Of a DNA stretch of 64,000 bases, positions 1 to 11,929 are shown one piece after another. Every line of letters starts with the position of its first letter. Position 1 is the first letter of the stretch. The DNA lies in contig JANFAH010000020.1 in the NCBI GenBank assembly GCA_024663395.1, positions 310,001-374,000 of the forward strand, given 5' to 3'. The position numbers and the translations under genes are program-made. Below the pieces are notes generated by a model. It saw nothing but the letters and a program-made list of their open reading frames with translations. It made no database searches and was not told where the DNA came from. This stretch comes from Pisolithus tinctorius (taxonomy: Eukaryota > Basidiomycota > Agaricomycetes > Boletales > Pisolithaceae).

Positions 1-249
1 TAAGACGCCTTGAAAAGGGTGATAAGCGCTCTAGAAAGCATAAAGGGAAGAAGCACTGACCCAAATGAAAGTCCCACCATGAAAGTGACTCGGATTCCAC
101 AGAGAACTTGGCTACATCGAGTAGTGACTCTGACAAAAGCTCGCCTTTGGGTGACTCTGATGGTTCCTCTGCCACTAGTAGTTTGACAGATTCCAGTGGA
201 TCGTCGCACAGGGGTGGATCCCACAGGTGGGGAAGATCCTGAGACTGTA

Positions 250-1135
250 AACGAGGGCACTGCAATGCTAAAAAATGCTCTAAGTCTCGATGAAGAATGA
301 CACTAAAGCTGATCCCACCCTCTAAGTATGATGGATCAGACGATGCCCATTCTTACCATCACTTTGTAATGGAGGGAATGGTGTATGTTGAGGATGGTAG
401 GGTAGCACCCAAGAAACATGCCTTTGTGCTGTCCCACTATTTGATGGGGAAAGTGTACGAATTCTACATACACGAGGTATCTGGTGACCCCTACAAGTGG
501 AGGTTATCAGATTTCTTCAGAGCTCTTTAATTACTGCTTCCCTATTAATTTCCAATTGCGGCAAAGAGAGAAATTGCAGGCATGCTATCAAAACTCCAAA
601 ACTGTGAAGAATTATGTATATGAGCTAAACAAGCTGTGGAACATGATCAGGGAAATGAACAAACATGCCAAGGTTCACAAACTCTGGTCTGGCCTTTGAA
701 AGGAGCTTCAACGAGACCTATGGCAAGAGAAGTTGAATCCCAAAACCTCTTCACTAAAAAGGGTTATTGCGAGTGCCGAGGTCCTTGAAATCGCCCAGTC
801 TATCACTGGAGACTATGTTCCAAAGTCCCAGAGACAGCAGAGTAAAAGGAGGGCTATTGCAAGTGCTGCTGTGTCTCCTGAGGAACCAGATCCTTCGAAG
901 CAGGGACAGAGACATCACTGCAGGAAAAGATGAAGGGACTATGACTCACAGAAAGAAAATGCCCCTACAGACAGTAGTCAACCCAAAGGAAAAGGGAAGG
1001 ATGCTCAGAGAAGCAAAAACGCGACACACCTAAGTTAAGCAAGGAAGAACAGGAGCATCACAAAGCCGAGGGCCTGTGTTACATCTGCCATAAACTGGGA
1101 CACTTCTCCCGAAACTGCCCATCACAACACATGGT
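250..1135 (+). pseudogene. Gy-1 gag remnant with CCHC zinc knuckle
   Basis: Several short open segments in different frames (from 297, 484 and 733) read as a capsid-like helical protein, followed by a basic stretch. At 1077-1118 there is a zinc knuckle of the form C-x2-C-x4-H-x4-C (CYICHKLGHFSRNC), which in Gag binds the RNA genome. Frame changes and stops between the segments show that the gene is dead. Its start codon is not determinable. Confidence 0.75.
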
Positions 1136-1859
1136 GTCGTCAACAGGGAAGCCCCTGGGGGTTGCAAGTTTCAGGGTGGATGTGGACTTTGGGGACATTG
1201 AGTGTCAGTGGCACCTGGCCCACTCAACGAGAGACGAACCTGGAGTATCACTAAATTTCATACATGCGTGAGAACCTACAGTCTATGATGATGACAATGT
1301 CCCAGAGCTGGAAAGCATCTGGAGCGAAGGTGAGGGTGAGAGTGCCAAAGATAGTGTCACCACAGACAATAGCAATTTACCAGAAGGGATGTGAATCCAT
1401 GTCTATCTGCATAACCAGTTCATGGGACACTGATCCACCAGTACTGTGATAGGACAACCCTTGGAAGATCATGCCATCGAATGACTATCAGGCATTTGCT
1501 ACCCTGGTGATGACCCAAACTCACTAAGTACTTTCATGGATACTCATTTCCTGGTGTATGACATTGGAGATGGCCTGCATATGATTGTTGACAGTGAACG
1601 GGACATACTAGGTCCTGAAGATGCCATCACCATTGAGACCAGCTTGCTGAGAAACCCCACATTCCAAATAGATTCCTGGTACTGGTTCAGAAAGGGGGAA
1701 AAGGCTGGAATGGTGAAGTCTAACATACAACATATGGACAGGACCCAAATGTGGTGATCCACACCAATGGGATGCCCAATCAAGGAGGCCATAGAGGCAA
1801 AGCTCGAGATGCACAGTCTCCAGATATTTGAAGGAGAAAATCAGAGCTGATTCACATGC

Positions 1860-4754
1860 GTGCTTAAAGATGATTCGACTTATGAAGTGTATGACTATCA
1901 CATGGCCATGTGTTTTGAGCTCCCTGTATACAAGTTGGGATCTCGGGAATTTAACATCATGCATTGGCATGCCAAAAGGTTACTTTGTGCATGTGTAGAC
2001 CTGACCAAACCTGATCCTATGGAGGATGATGACCTAGGGTTAACCCACATGTTCAAGAAGCACGATGATGAGTCAAAGGATGAACGCTACAAACTAGGCG
2101 ATGTACCATGTCATATGCTTCACCTGCATGGTACTGCCATCAAAAATGAGGACTGTCTGACCCTACAGCACAACACCATGATCACAAAGGATTTCACTTG
2201 CAAAGTCCCAAAGCCATTAGTAGTAGTTGTACACATAAATGGCCAGCCTGCAAGGGCACTGATTGACACCAGATCACTAGCTGATTTCATGTCAGTAATG
2301 CTGGCCAAACAACTGAATGTAAAAAAAATCCCCCTTGAGAAACCACTCACCATCCAGTTGGCTGTTCAGGGATCACGCTCTAAAGTTAACTTCGGGATGA
2401 GAGTACGCTTCCAATATCAAGGAATAGACTGTGAATGTCACTTTGATGTGATGAACCTACAAAACTATGATTTGATATTAGGGACCCTGTTCCTGTACCA
2501 ACACCAGGTAATGGTAGGACTACACTCACCCCAAGTTGTAATTGGTAGTGTGGCTCCCCTGGAAATGAAGGGGTCGCAGGTGTCCATCCTCGAATCCAGG
2601 GCAACGGAGGTGTACAACGAGAGCCTCGAGAAAGCATGGAAGTATCTTCAGGAATTGTCGAAGCCACTATGTTCACAGGTGGGTGCAACAGTGCTGCCTC
2701 CATTCAGGGCGATAAATCATGAGATCCCTCTCATCGATGAGAAAAAGATATACCTGTGGAGACTGTCTAAATGTCCGCAAGCATTATGACTGCTCTGGAC
2801 CAAAAAGAAGAACATGTACCTGAAAACGGGTTGCTGGGAGCTCACCACTGCCCATAATACATGCCCAATGCTCCTCATTCCTAAGGCAGGTGATCCCCCA
2901 TGCCTGTGGGTAGTTGTTGACCTCAGAGAGAGAAATAAGAATACAAGAAAACTAGCATCGCCAATGCCAGATATGGATGGGATACTACACCGAGTGGCTC
3001 GAAAGCCCTACCGCTTGATTATTGACAGGGCTGATGCCTACAAGCAGATACAGGTAGTCCCTGAACATGTAGAGCGCATGGCAGTTACTACTCCTGATGG
3101 CAATATGGTCAGTCTCATTGTACAACAAGGGGATTGTAATGCCCCTGTGACTTACCAAGCTCTCATGAATCATATATTCAGGGAGTATATCGGGTCCTTC
3201 ATGGATGTATACCTAGATGATATTATCATTTATTCCAAAACCCTGGAGGAACACATATGACACATTGAATTAGTGCTCCAGGTTCTTGCCAGGGAGAAAC
3301 TATACCTGAGTGAAAAGAAGCTGCATTTCTTGTGTGATGAAGTAAAGATTCTCGGGCGCATTGTGACTGACAATGGAATTAAGATGGACCCTGAAAAGGT
3401 CGACCGAATTCGCAACTGGAAGGTCCCTATGAATTGAACCTTGTGTGAAGGATTTATAGGGTCAGTAGGTTACCTCACAGACGATATCTATAAAGTGCAC
3501 ATGCCACTGGGGGTCCTGGCAGAGGCCAGTGCAGAAACACGTCCATTCAGATGGACCTACACTGAACAACAGGCATTTGAGACTGTAAAACAATATGTCA
3601 CTGCCTGCGCACCTCATTGTCAGGTGCCTCTTGATTATGCACCCGGTCATAACCCAATTTGGGTGATGACCGATGCTTGCAGAAATGGCATAGGTGGTGT
3701 TGTTGCACAGGGCCTGGATTGGAAATCCTCTAAAGTTGCTGCGTTCTACTCAGCAAAGATGTCATCCTCGCAAAGGAATTACCCGGTCCACAAGCAGGAA
3801 CTGCTCGCAGGTGTCGAGATGATGCTCCGGCATAAGGACATCCTGCAGGGAGTTCACTTTACATGGGTGACCGATCATCAGAGCCTGACATACCTGCTAG
3901 ACCAAAAAGACCTCTCAGGGAGGCAGGCACGATGGCTGGAGAAACTGGCTGAATTTGATTTCGATATAAAATATGTCCTGGGGGAAGAGAACATACTTCC
4001 AGATGCCCTATCAAGGATCTACAAGTTCGATGCACCAGGCACGATTCGCACACCCAGTGAATACCTTAGCCATGATATGGATGTCAATGATGTGAGGTCA
4101 CCACCCAAGGCAGGACAGATCATCTCCATGCCTGTTTATGTCGGTGTTGAGGCGCTGGCCATATCCCTGCATGATGGAAAAGATAGTGGACATCAGCCTT
4201 CAGCACAGCAGTCATCGAGCACACCAGTAGGACAATTGTCAATGACTATGTCAACTACCTCGCCTAAGTTGACGATCCAAATCGGACCCCCCCAACAGGT
4301 GCAGAGTCAGCCTAACAGGCCTGCACAGGCAGACCGGTCAGTGGGGAAACCACACCATCATCAATCTCCTCCCCTGCTGGCAGAAAGTGGATGGCCTGAA
4401 ATGGGCATGGAATTTGCCAGTCAGATGAAAGGTCATTTCGCTCTGTTGGGGCCAGGTGAGCGAAAGAAGGGGGGAGAAGGTGTAGAGACACATACCCTGC
4501 CTACAAATGAACATGACATATCCACATTGCAGGATATGCAGGTGTCTACTTCAGACCCAAATCCAGTCACCACTACACATGTTACAAATAAGGAAGTAGC
4601 AACGTGCATACCTCTGGTAGTCTACCCAGGAAATGAGGGATTATTGGAGGCCACAAGGAATAAATATGATTGTGACCCATTCTTTAAGCAGATCGTAAAC
4701 GACCCTAAGGTGTTTAAAATTTCGAAGTCACTCCAGATGGCTTCATTAAGCTAA
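1860..4754 (+). pseudogene. Gy-1 protease, reverse transcriptase and RNase H remnant
   Basis: The protease part (1860-2789) carries ALIDTRSLADF where retropepsins have D-S/T-G, so the active-site glycine is replaced by Arg. The reverse transcriptase part (2814-3260) has the YLDD catalytic box at 3210-3221 but stops soon after it. The next open segment (3441-4754) starts in the RT connection and holds the RNase H signature TDACRNGIGG. A long Ser/Gln/Pro-rich spacer then leads toward integrase. At least two frame interruptions separate the domains. The family assignment is firm; activity is excluded. Confidence 0.85.
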
Positions 4755-4829
4755 AACTACCAGATCACACAGTATTCTGTGTGCCAGACATTGAAGTTGA
4801 TGGAAAGCGACTTTGAGAAGAAGTCATTG

Positions 4830-5611
4830 ATCAGGCACACTCAATACTAGCACATTTGGGAGCAAAGAAAACGGTCTCGTATATAAGGGAGTTCCTGTGG
4901 TGGGATACTATGGTAAAAGACATCACAGAATTCTGCATGTCCTGCAGAATGTGCCAGCACAGTAAGCCCCCAATGCACAAGCCCTTTGGGCTCCTCAACC
5001 TGCTATCCATACCCTCACGACCCTGGGAAGCAATAGGTGTAGACTTCGTGGGGCCACTCCCCAAATCAACAGACTGGAATGGAACCTATGATTCTATAAC
5101 TGTGATCATTGATCTACTTACATCCATGGTACACCTTGTACCAAGTAAGACCACCTACACCACATGCGAAGTTGCAGAATTGATGTTCATGGAAGTGTAC
5201 AAATACCATGGGCTACCTAGAGCCATGATCAGTGATTATGATGTGCTATTCACAAGCTTGTTTTGGATGCACCTAAATGCTCTGATTGGCATCAAGCAAA
5301 AGATGTCAAGCGCATATCACCCTGGAGCAACCGAACGTGCCAATCACATGATTGGCCAGATGCTGCATAGCTGCATCAGACCTAATCAAAAGGATTGGGT
5401 TTCCCAACTGCCCACTATCAAATTTGCAATCAACAGCACTATGTCTGAATCAACAAGATACACACCTTTCTTCTTGAACACTGGCTGCATGCCCTGGAAG
5501 ATGATCTGGGACACACCTACAAAGGATGAGTATCCAAGTGTTAGAGCATTTGCCAACAAAATGAAACTTATGATCATGGACACTCAACTGGCTGCATGCC
5601 CCAGAAGATGA
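4830..5611 (+). pseudogene. Gy-1 integrase remnant
   Basis: The C-x2-C half of the HHCC zinc-binding domain is visible (CMSCRMC). It is followed by the DDE core: Asp in GVDFVGPL, a second Asp in ISDYDVLF (canonical SDRD, so the Arg is changed to Tyr), and Glu in ATERAN. The reading frame is destroyed at about 5590 by a 107-bp tandem duplication. Integrase would insert the cDNA copy into chromosomes; this one cannot be made intact. Confidence 0.8.
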
Positions 5612-5697
5612 TCTGGGATGCACCTACAAAGGATGAGTATCCAAGTGTTAGAGCATTTGCCAACAAAATGAGACTTACGATCATGGACACTCAACTG
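5484..5697 (+). repeat. 107-bp tandem duplication in integrase
   Basis: Copy 1 (5484-5590) and copy 2 (5591-5697) share almost every base, including GCTGCATGCCC near the start and ATGGACACTCAACTG at the end. The period of 107 is not a multiple of three, so it shifts the integrase frame. The few differences are mostly transitions. Confidence 0.9.
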
Positions 5698-6319
5698 TAG
5701 ATGACTGGGGAAGGATTATTTGGTCATATGTGACCAAAGGCAATATTCAGGGCCAGATGGAAGCACAGGATTCTGCTCCATGGCAGTTCAGTAGCATATC
5801 CTTCTGATGACACCCAGGGGTAAAGAGGATTTTGTCTTGCCCTAACTTCCATACAACTGTCCCTGTGCCAGAAATGCATTGGTTGAGAGGGGACTGGTTT
5901 GTACATCATGTTCTGAAGTGCCAGATTGACCTCCATTACATTTTCAGCCTTCCAAGTACTGATTAGTCCCAGAACACATCAGGCATGGGGGGGAAACAGT
6001 CCAGGAAATGACTGACAGCAGGTTTTTTAAGGCACTGATGGTTCTGAGAGCATGTTATACTGATGGCACTGTGGTGGCCACCAGTATTTCATAAGAATTC
6101 CTTGAGAAAATGATCATGTGAGCTAGAGAGATGATTTCATGAGTTGTGGTAAAAGAGGGAGGGTTAATGGTACAAGTCCAATGTTTGTCATTGTTTACAT
6201 GCTGACAAATCATCTGGATGATCATGTGGTTTATTATGTAATCATATTTTCCCATCCTCCATGCCCTCAATCCCATCAAAGGTCACATTTCACAATTTCA
6301 CCCCTTTTGTCCCTCACTG
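5698..6319 (+). mobile_element. TA-flanked DNA element, partial copy
   Basis: This block is nearly identical to 36040-36640, including a TTTGGTCATATGTGACCAAA palindrome near its left end. Its right end reads TTTTGTCCCTCACTG and is followed by TA (6320-6321), the same terminus as the larger element at 35289-36860. It lacks the 217-bp inner repeat unit present there. Left terminal repeats are not visible. Terminal CAGTG next to TA resembles Tc1/mariner-like elements, but I recognise no transposase in it. Confidence 0.6.
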
Positions 6320-6344
6320 TAATGTCAATGGTTCACCTAATTCT

Positions 6345-6620
6345 GCTGGAAGGATTACACATCAGGCTCACCTTCAAGTCTTCTACCTTGACCACCACAA
6401 GGAGCTTCTTGCTGAAATCACCAATCTAGGAGGTAGTACCATGATCTTAGGTCATACCTGGCTACATCAGCACAACCTGCTGATAGATTGGAGGACCAGT
6501 GAGGTCAAAATGGGAAGATGCCCAGCTAGATGCCAACAGCTGGCCCCTAAATCCTCATTCATACATAAGGTAGAAAGGCTTGAAAGGGAAGCCATGGACT
6601 CTTATGTAACCTGGATTTGA
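6345..6620 (+). pseudogene. Gy-2 protease C-terminal remnant
   Basis: The segment reads STMILGHTWLHQHNLLIDW, matching HPLILGYTWLRKHNPEVCW in the Gy-3 protease at about 62.3 kb. It is the C-terminal flap and substrate-wall part of a retropepsin. The active-site Asp lies in the missing upstream part. The frame ends at a TGA in 6618-6620. Confidence 0.7.
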
Positions 6621-6639
6621 AATCTAGGAACAGACAAAC

Positions 6640-8198
6640 CAAAAACAGACAAAACCCCCAAGGAACTTGTTCTGAAGGCATATCACGAATGTTTATCGGT
6701 CTTCTCTGAGAAGGAATCCAAGCACATGCTGCTTAGGAAACCTTGGGACCATGCTATAGAACTAAAGGAGTCATTCGTACCAAAGAAGGGAAGGTTGATC
6801 CCTCTCTCCCCTGATCAGCAACGAGAAGTCAGTGACTTTGTCAATGGTCAGCTCAAGAAGGGTTATATCTGGCTGAGTAAATCACTGCAAACCTCTCTGG
6901 TGTTCTTCATCCCTAAAAAGGATGGGAAAAAGCATATGGTCCAGGACTATTGTTATTTAAATGAACACACTGTCAAGGACTCATATCCTCTCCCTTTAAT
7001 ATCTCAACTTGTAGACAAGCTGAAAGGTTGCAAACTCTTCACAAAGATGGATCTTTGTTGGGGTTACAACAACATTAGGATCAAAGAAGGTGACGAATGG
7101 AAAGCTGCTTTCATATGCCATCATGGTGCCTTTGAGCCCCTGGTCATGTTCTTCAGGCTTTGTAACTCACCTGCTACATTCCAGAACATGATGAATGATA
7201 TCTTTGGCAATATGGAAGATGTGCTTGTTGTCTATATCAATGACCTAATGATATTTATGAAAACAGACAATCAAGATGAACATGACAAGATCGTGCTAGA
7301 GGTGCTTAGAAGGTTGAAGATAAATGACTTGTTTGTCAAACCCCAGAAGTGTATCTTCAGGCAACAAGAGGTGGACTTTCTAGGAATGATCATTGGCATT
7401 AATGGAATACATATGGACCCTGCCAAGATCTCTGCTGTGCAGGATTGGCCCATACCTACCAATGTTCGCAGAGTTCACAGCTTTCTCGGCCAAGTGAACT
7501 TTTACTGACACTTCATTAAGGACTTTGCGCAGATTGCAAAACCCCTGAACAATCTCACAAAGAAGGACCTTCTGTTTGTTTGGGATGACAAGTGTCAAAT
7601 GGCATTTGATATGCTAAAAGAAGCCTTCACCACTGCCCCTATCCTTATGTTCCCTGATCAGGATCAGAGGTTTCATTTAGAAATGGATGCTTCAGACTAT
7701 GCCACTGGAGCAGTGCTCTCAGTAGAATGCAATGACGGTCTCTGGAGACCTGTTGCCTACTCTAGTCACTCTCTATCTGGGGCTGAACTTAATTATATGG
7801 TTCACAACAAAGAAATGCTGGCCATTATCTGTGTGCTAGAGCAGTGGCATCATTACCTTGAGGTGACCCCATACCAGTTTGAAATCTGGATGGATCATCA
7901 CAACCTCAAATGGTTCATGACTGCACAAAAGCTTCAACCACGCCAGGCACATTGGGCACAGTACTTTAGTTGGTTTAACTGTATCATAGTTCACAAACCC
8001 AGAGTCACGATGGGAAGACCAAATGCCCTGTTGAGACAAGAAGACTTTGTAGAAGGAAAAGAGCAGGCAAAGTCAGAAGAGTCCCTATTTATAAATCTGA
8101 GCCAAGTCTGCTCAGTAAAACTAGAAAACCCCTTCATGGAAGACCTGTGGATTGAGTCTGCTAAAGCCAATGGAGTCCCCACTGGATGTGAGCTCTGA
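6640..8198 (+). pseudogene. Gy-2 reverse transcriptase and RNase H remnant
   Basis: RT (6726-7508) keeps the typical palm blocks, but the catalytic box is YIND instead of the YIDD seen in Gy-3. The first of the two metal-binding aspartates is lost; the codon change GAT to AAT follows a C and fits CpG decay. A TGA at 7506-7508 splits RT from the RNase H region (7599-8198), which has MDASDYATGAV and the DHHN block. Known role: copying element RNA to DNA and removing the RNA template. Confidence 0.85.
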
Positions 8199-8921
8199 GG
8201 GAGTCTTCACTACAATGGAGAGAAGGTCTGGGTGCCTAGTGCACTTAGAAGGAAGCTGCTTAATGCTCTTCACAACTCTCCCCTAGCAGGACATCGTGGA
8301 ATAAAAGGAACTCAAGAGTTGATCACATGCTGGTTCACATGGTCTACCTTAAAAGCCAATGTAGAAGAGTATGTAAAGCATTGCCAAATGTGCCAAGCCA
8401 GCAAGTCTGGTAATAGGCTGCTGGCAGGAGACCTCAAACCTTTACCTATCCCTGATGGGCCTTGGAGAGAGTTAATGACCAACTTTATGGACCTTGGAGT
8501 CAAGGGATCTTCAGGAAAGTCCCACATCCTGGTTGTCATTGACAGGTTCTCTAAGGAAGCAGAGTTCATTCCCTGCACTGCAGAAGAAACAGCTGCTAGC
8601 ACAGCTTGTCTTTACCTCATGCATGTTGGGAAACATCATAGACTTCCAGACTCTATCATATTGGACTGAGGCCCTCAGTTTGCCTCTGCTTTTATGAAGG
8701 AACTATTTAAAATGCTGGGAGTACAGCAAAAACTCTCTATGGCTTTCCACCTGCAGACAGACAGACAAACAGAACAGTTGATCTGTGAGATCCAGCAGTA
8801 TTTATGGATGTATGCCAACCAGCAACAGGCTCACTGGGAGGAATGGCTACCTTTGGCTCAGTTTGCATACAACAACTCTGCCTCCTCTTCTACTGGCAAG
8901 TGCCCCTTTGAAGTTACTTGA
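8199..8921 (+). pseudogene. Gy-2 integrase remnant
   Basis: The HHCC zinc domain (LAGHRGIKGTQELI through CQMCQAS) and the core are visible. The second catalytic block reads ILD followed by TGA where Gy-3-type elements would have an Arg codon (CGA). A second stop at 8919-8921 separates the core from the chromodomain segment. The Glu block is QTDRQTEQLI. Inactive. Confidence 0.8.
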
Positions 8922-8936
8922 TCCTATAGACCTAGG

Positions 8937-9632
8937 ATGGGCATCAAACTGATGACTTCAAAGGTAGAAGCAGCAGAGGAAGTCGCCAAGTCCTGGTTCC
9001 AGGTGTTCCAGGATGTAAAAGCAAACCTTGCCAAGGCATGTTCCTGGCAGAAGCAACAAGTGGATAGACGCCACTTGTCTGCCCCTTCCTACTCCATTGG
9101 ATCTCAAGTCTGGCTAGCTACAGACCATCTGTCCTTGAAAGAATGGCAGAGCCACAAGCTTTCTGAGAAGCGGATTGGACTGTACAAGGTTCTAGAGGTC
9201 CTTCTGAATGTGCTTAAGTCAAAGTTGCCACACAGCATGAGGATCCACCCAGTTGTGAATGTTTCATGGGTGAAACCCTATCTCGGTGCTCTCAATTGGC
9301 AGCCTGTTAACAGGCCTGGACTGCAGAGTGTTACTGACAAAGGAGATGTTGAATATGAGGTAGAATATGTTGTTGACTCCTGCTTGAAGCGTGGAGCTCT
9401 TCAATTCCTTGTGCATTGGAGGGGATACCCTGAAGAAGATTGTACTTGGGAGCCAGCCTCCACCTTGAAGAATTTGCAGTCGGTGATCAAGGATTTTTAT
9501 CGATCCCACCCCAGAGCCCCCTGTAAATTATCTCTCCTTTTGTCAGAAAGCTTTGACAGCTTGTTCACACCCATACCAGAACTGTTTACTACCATTCATC
9601 CTATCTGGTCTCACCTGGAAGTCGAGCCTTAG
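8937..9632 (+). pseudogene. Gy-2 integrase C-terminus with chromodomain
   Basis: The segment contains the integrase GPY/F-like region and then a chromodomain (about residues 138-190: YEVEYVVDSC ... FLVHWRGYPEEDCTWEP). This domain is known to steer chromoviruses to heterochromatin by reading histone marks. The aromatic cage residues Tyr, Trp and a second Trp are present. The stop at 9630-9632 is followed at once by the purine tract AGGAGGGGATAG and the LTR, the normal end of a chromovirus pol. Confidence 0.85.
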
Positions 9633-9642
9633 GAGGGGATAG

Positions 9643-10030
9643 TGTAATGACTGGTAGACTTTTCACTTCTGTGTTTCCTAGTTGCCTATATATATCCACC
9701 CTCTGGTTAGGGTTATGCTTTAGGGATGCTTAGTCATCTTGGACTTTTCCTTTTAATTACTCTTTCATGCTTACATGATATTTAGTAAGGCCATGCCTTG
9801 CTACTAACACATGTTCACATTCATCCAATAGTGTAGTTCTCTCTTTTGTTTACTTCTTTCCAGAATGTTCTCTCATGGTAGTACATACAAACAGTAAGGC
9901 AGTATATAAGTCCCATCATTTGCCATAGCTGGCTTCTCTAATCTAGTTCATTTTGAGCCTTAACCTCATTCAATGGGTTCCACTCCCAAACTCTCTGGTT
10001 TGAAGTGATAGCTGAGAAGACTCTTGTCTT
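9643..10030 (+). repeat. Gy-2 3' LTR, truncated
   Basis: It begins TGTAATGACTGG right after the polypurine tract at 9631-9642. A TATATAAG box at about 9904 is followed by CTAATCTAGTTCATTTTGAG, which resembles the Gy-3 LTR segment around 60310 (CTAGTTCATTTGGG). The right boundary is approximate, because the pogo relic adjoins. Confidence 0.6.
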
Positions 10031-10039
10031 TAGTTGCTT

Positions 10040-11760
10040 CAGGAAGCATGAGTACAAAGCCATCCAGATGCACTTTCAAGGAAATGCCCTCATGCAGTCA
10101 CAAGTCCAGAGGTTGAGAAAGCACTCTTCAAGTAGATCAAGCACATGGAAGAAAAGGTGGAGGTGGTGAATGGCCCAATGCTGCAAGAGAAGCAGAAATG
10201 GTTCAAGGATGAGTTCAACATTCCAAATGAAAAGTGCCTTCATGGTGAAGGGTGGATTGCACCCTTCTGCAAGGCATACAAGATCAAGGAATACCAGCAA
10301 CATGGAGAAGCTGGATCCATTGATCCAAGTACAGTGGACAGTGAATGGGCTCATGTGCAGAAGGTCCTGGCAACATTTCCACTCAAGGACTGGTGGAATT
10401 TCAATGAAACAAGTCTGTTTGCATTGTGAGTGTCACACAACCAGATTTTTGCAAGTGCACTCACCTTTTGACAATGGGTAGTGCTCCTCCTGATCATGGA
10501 CTTGCAACAAAACAAATGAAAGGGAAGAAAAAGGAAAAACTTTGTAAACAAGACACCACAGCAGTATGGATTCTACTACCATAGCAATCAGAAAGCATGG
10601 ATGACTGCAGATTTATTTGAGGAGTAAGCACAAATCTAAACTCGTCAGCCCCACTAAACTCATACCAACCACATCTCAGGTGGGTGAAGATGTTTGATAG
10701 GAAAATGGGCAACGAAAAGCATTATGTGTGCCTCTATGTGGACAACTTTAGCAGTCACTTGATCACCTACAAACCATGACACATTCAGCTTGAGTCCTTC
10801 CATCCAAATCTTACCTCACATGTCCAACCAAATGATGCTGGCATCATCCATTCAATCAAAGCCCACTACAGACAGGGGTTTTGCCAGTGTGCAATTGACC
10901 TAGATGAGGCTGGGAAATGAGACATCTACAAGATAACCCTTCATGAAGCTATGGTAATGGCTAAAGAAGCCTGGGATGCAGTCATGCCAATCACTATCAA
11001 GAACTGTTGGGATCATTGTGGAATGCAGAAAGCAACTGCACCAACCTCTCACCCTGCCCATGCAAATCCAGAAGCTTGGAGTATCATATGAGACTTTGCT
11101 GCAGACTCAGCCATGACTCTTCCAGCTGCTGAAAAATGGCTTCAGGACCTGCTCAGGGACAAGTATGTTTACAAACATTGGCAAGAAGCATTCAATGCCA
11201 TCATGGGAGCTGAGGGAGATGCCACACAGGCTGTAGCAGGTGTTGAGAAGCTTGCCCAAGCAGCACTTCACCAGACTGGACTTACCATTAAGATACCCCC
11301 ATGCACAGACCTGCCACAGTTGGTTGCTCTTGAGGAAGCACTCTCCAACTCCATCAAAATCTTGAAATTGTGCAATCAGATCATTGGGTTGCCACCCACA
11401 ATTGATGAAGTTCTTGATCCCAAAGAGGAGCAAGAGATTGGAGTCTCAATATGCATTTGAGGGCAGAGATGCTGAAATTTTTGTGGAAGTGCAGCATGAA
11501 CTTGCCATCAAGCAGGGCAAGGTTGTGGAGCTTGAGTCTGATGACAAAGATCAGCAAACTCCACTGAAACTGGATTATGCTGACCTTATTAACATGTGTG
11601 AGACAGTTGAGTCAGCATGTGTGCAGGTCAGTGATGCCAACTTGTCATTGGATCTGGCAAGACTGCTCTGTCAGTTCCATGGTATGCTTCACTGTGAGGA
11701 GCTGAGAAATGCATGCACACAAACTAAACTGGAACAGTACTTTGTTAGGAAATAATTTCA
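10040..11760 (+). pseudogene. pogo/Tigger-type DDE transposase relic
   Basis: The N-terminal part (10145-10429) matches the helix-turn-helix/CENP-B-like region of fungal pogo transposases, with FKDEFNIPNEKCLHG and the first DDE motif region (WWNFNETSLFA, normally ..DET). Around 10730 the block VDNFSSHLI and then HPNLTSHVQPNDAGIIHSI are the second and third DDE motifs. A helical C-terminus follows to 11755, ending KLEQYFVRK, typical of the family. At least four stops or frame changes interrupt it. It probably inserted into the LTR of element B, whose recognisable sequence resumes at about 11930. Confidence 0.85.
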
Positions 11761-11805
11761 CATGTTACATTTTGTCACATTTTGTCACATGCTGGTTCTA
11801 TATAA

Positions 11806-11856
11806 TTCTCATAATGTATAAAGATTTGGCTGTGTGACTAGTATACATTATGAGAA
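11806..11856. repeat. Perfect 15-bp inverted repeat
   Basis: TTCTCATAATGTATA (11806-11820) and its exact reverse complement (11842-11856) are separated by 21 bases. It lies just after the pogo transposase C-terminus. It could be a transcript hairpin or a small inverted-repeat element. Confidence 0.75.
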
Positions 11857-11929
11857 AGTGCACTGTACTGAATAATGATCTGCAGCATGCACTGTGCATT
11901 GATGCTCTTCAGGTTCATGAGTGTTCTGT

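Larger units (their letters stand above)
1..5697 (+). mobile_element. Gy-1: decayed Ty3/Gypsy retrotransposon, 5' end outside window
   Basis: The order gag, protease, reverse transcriptase, RNase H, integrase on the + strand is diagnostic of a Ty3/Gypsy element. Every domain is broken by stops or frameshifts, so it is inactive. No LTR is visible: the left end is cut by the window, and the right end runs into a DNA element at about 5698. No chromodomain follows the integrase, unlike Gy-2, A and B below. Confidence 0.9.
6322..10030 (+). mobile_element. Gy-2: decayed chromodomain Ty3/Gypsy element, same family as Gy-3
   Basis: Protease end, RT, RNase H, integrase and chromodomain follow in order on the + strand, ending in a purine tract and an LTR start. 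The protein is closely similar to Gy-3 at 61.8-64 kb (shared blocks such as KLKGCKLFTKMDL), so this is an older member of the same family. The 5' LTR and gag are missing, replaced by the DNA element to the left. The right end is cut by the pogo relic. Confidence 0.85.
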
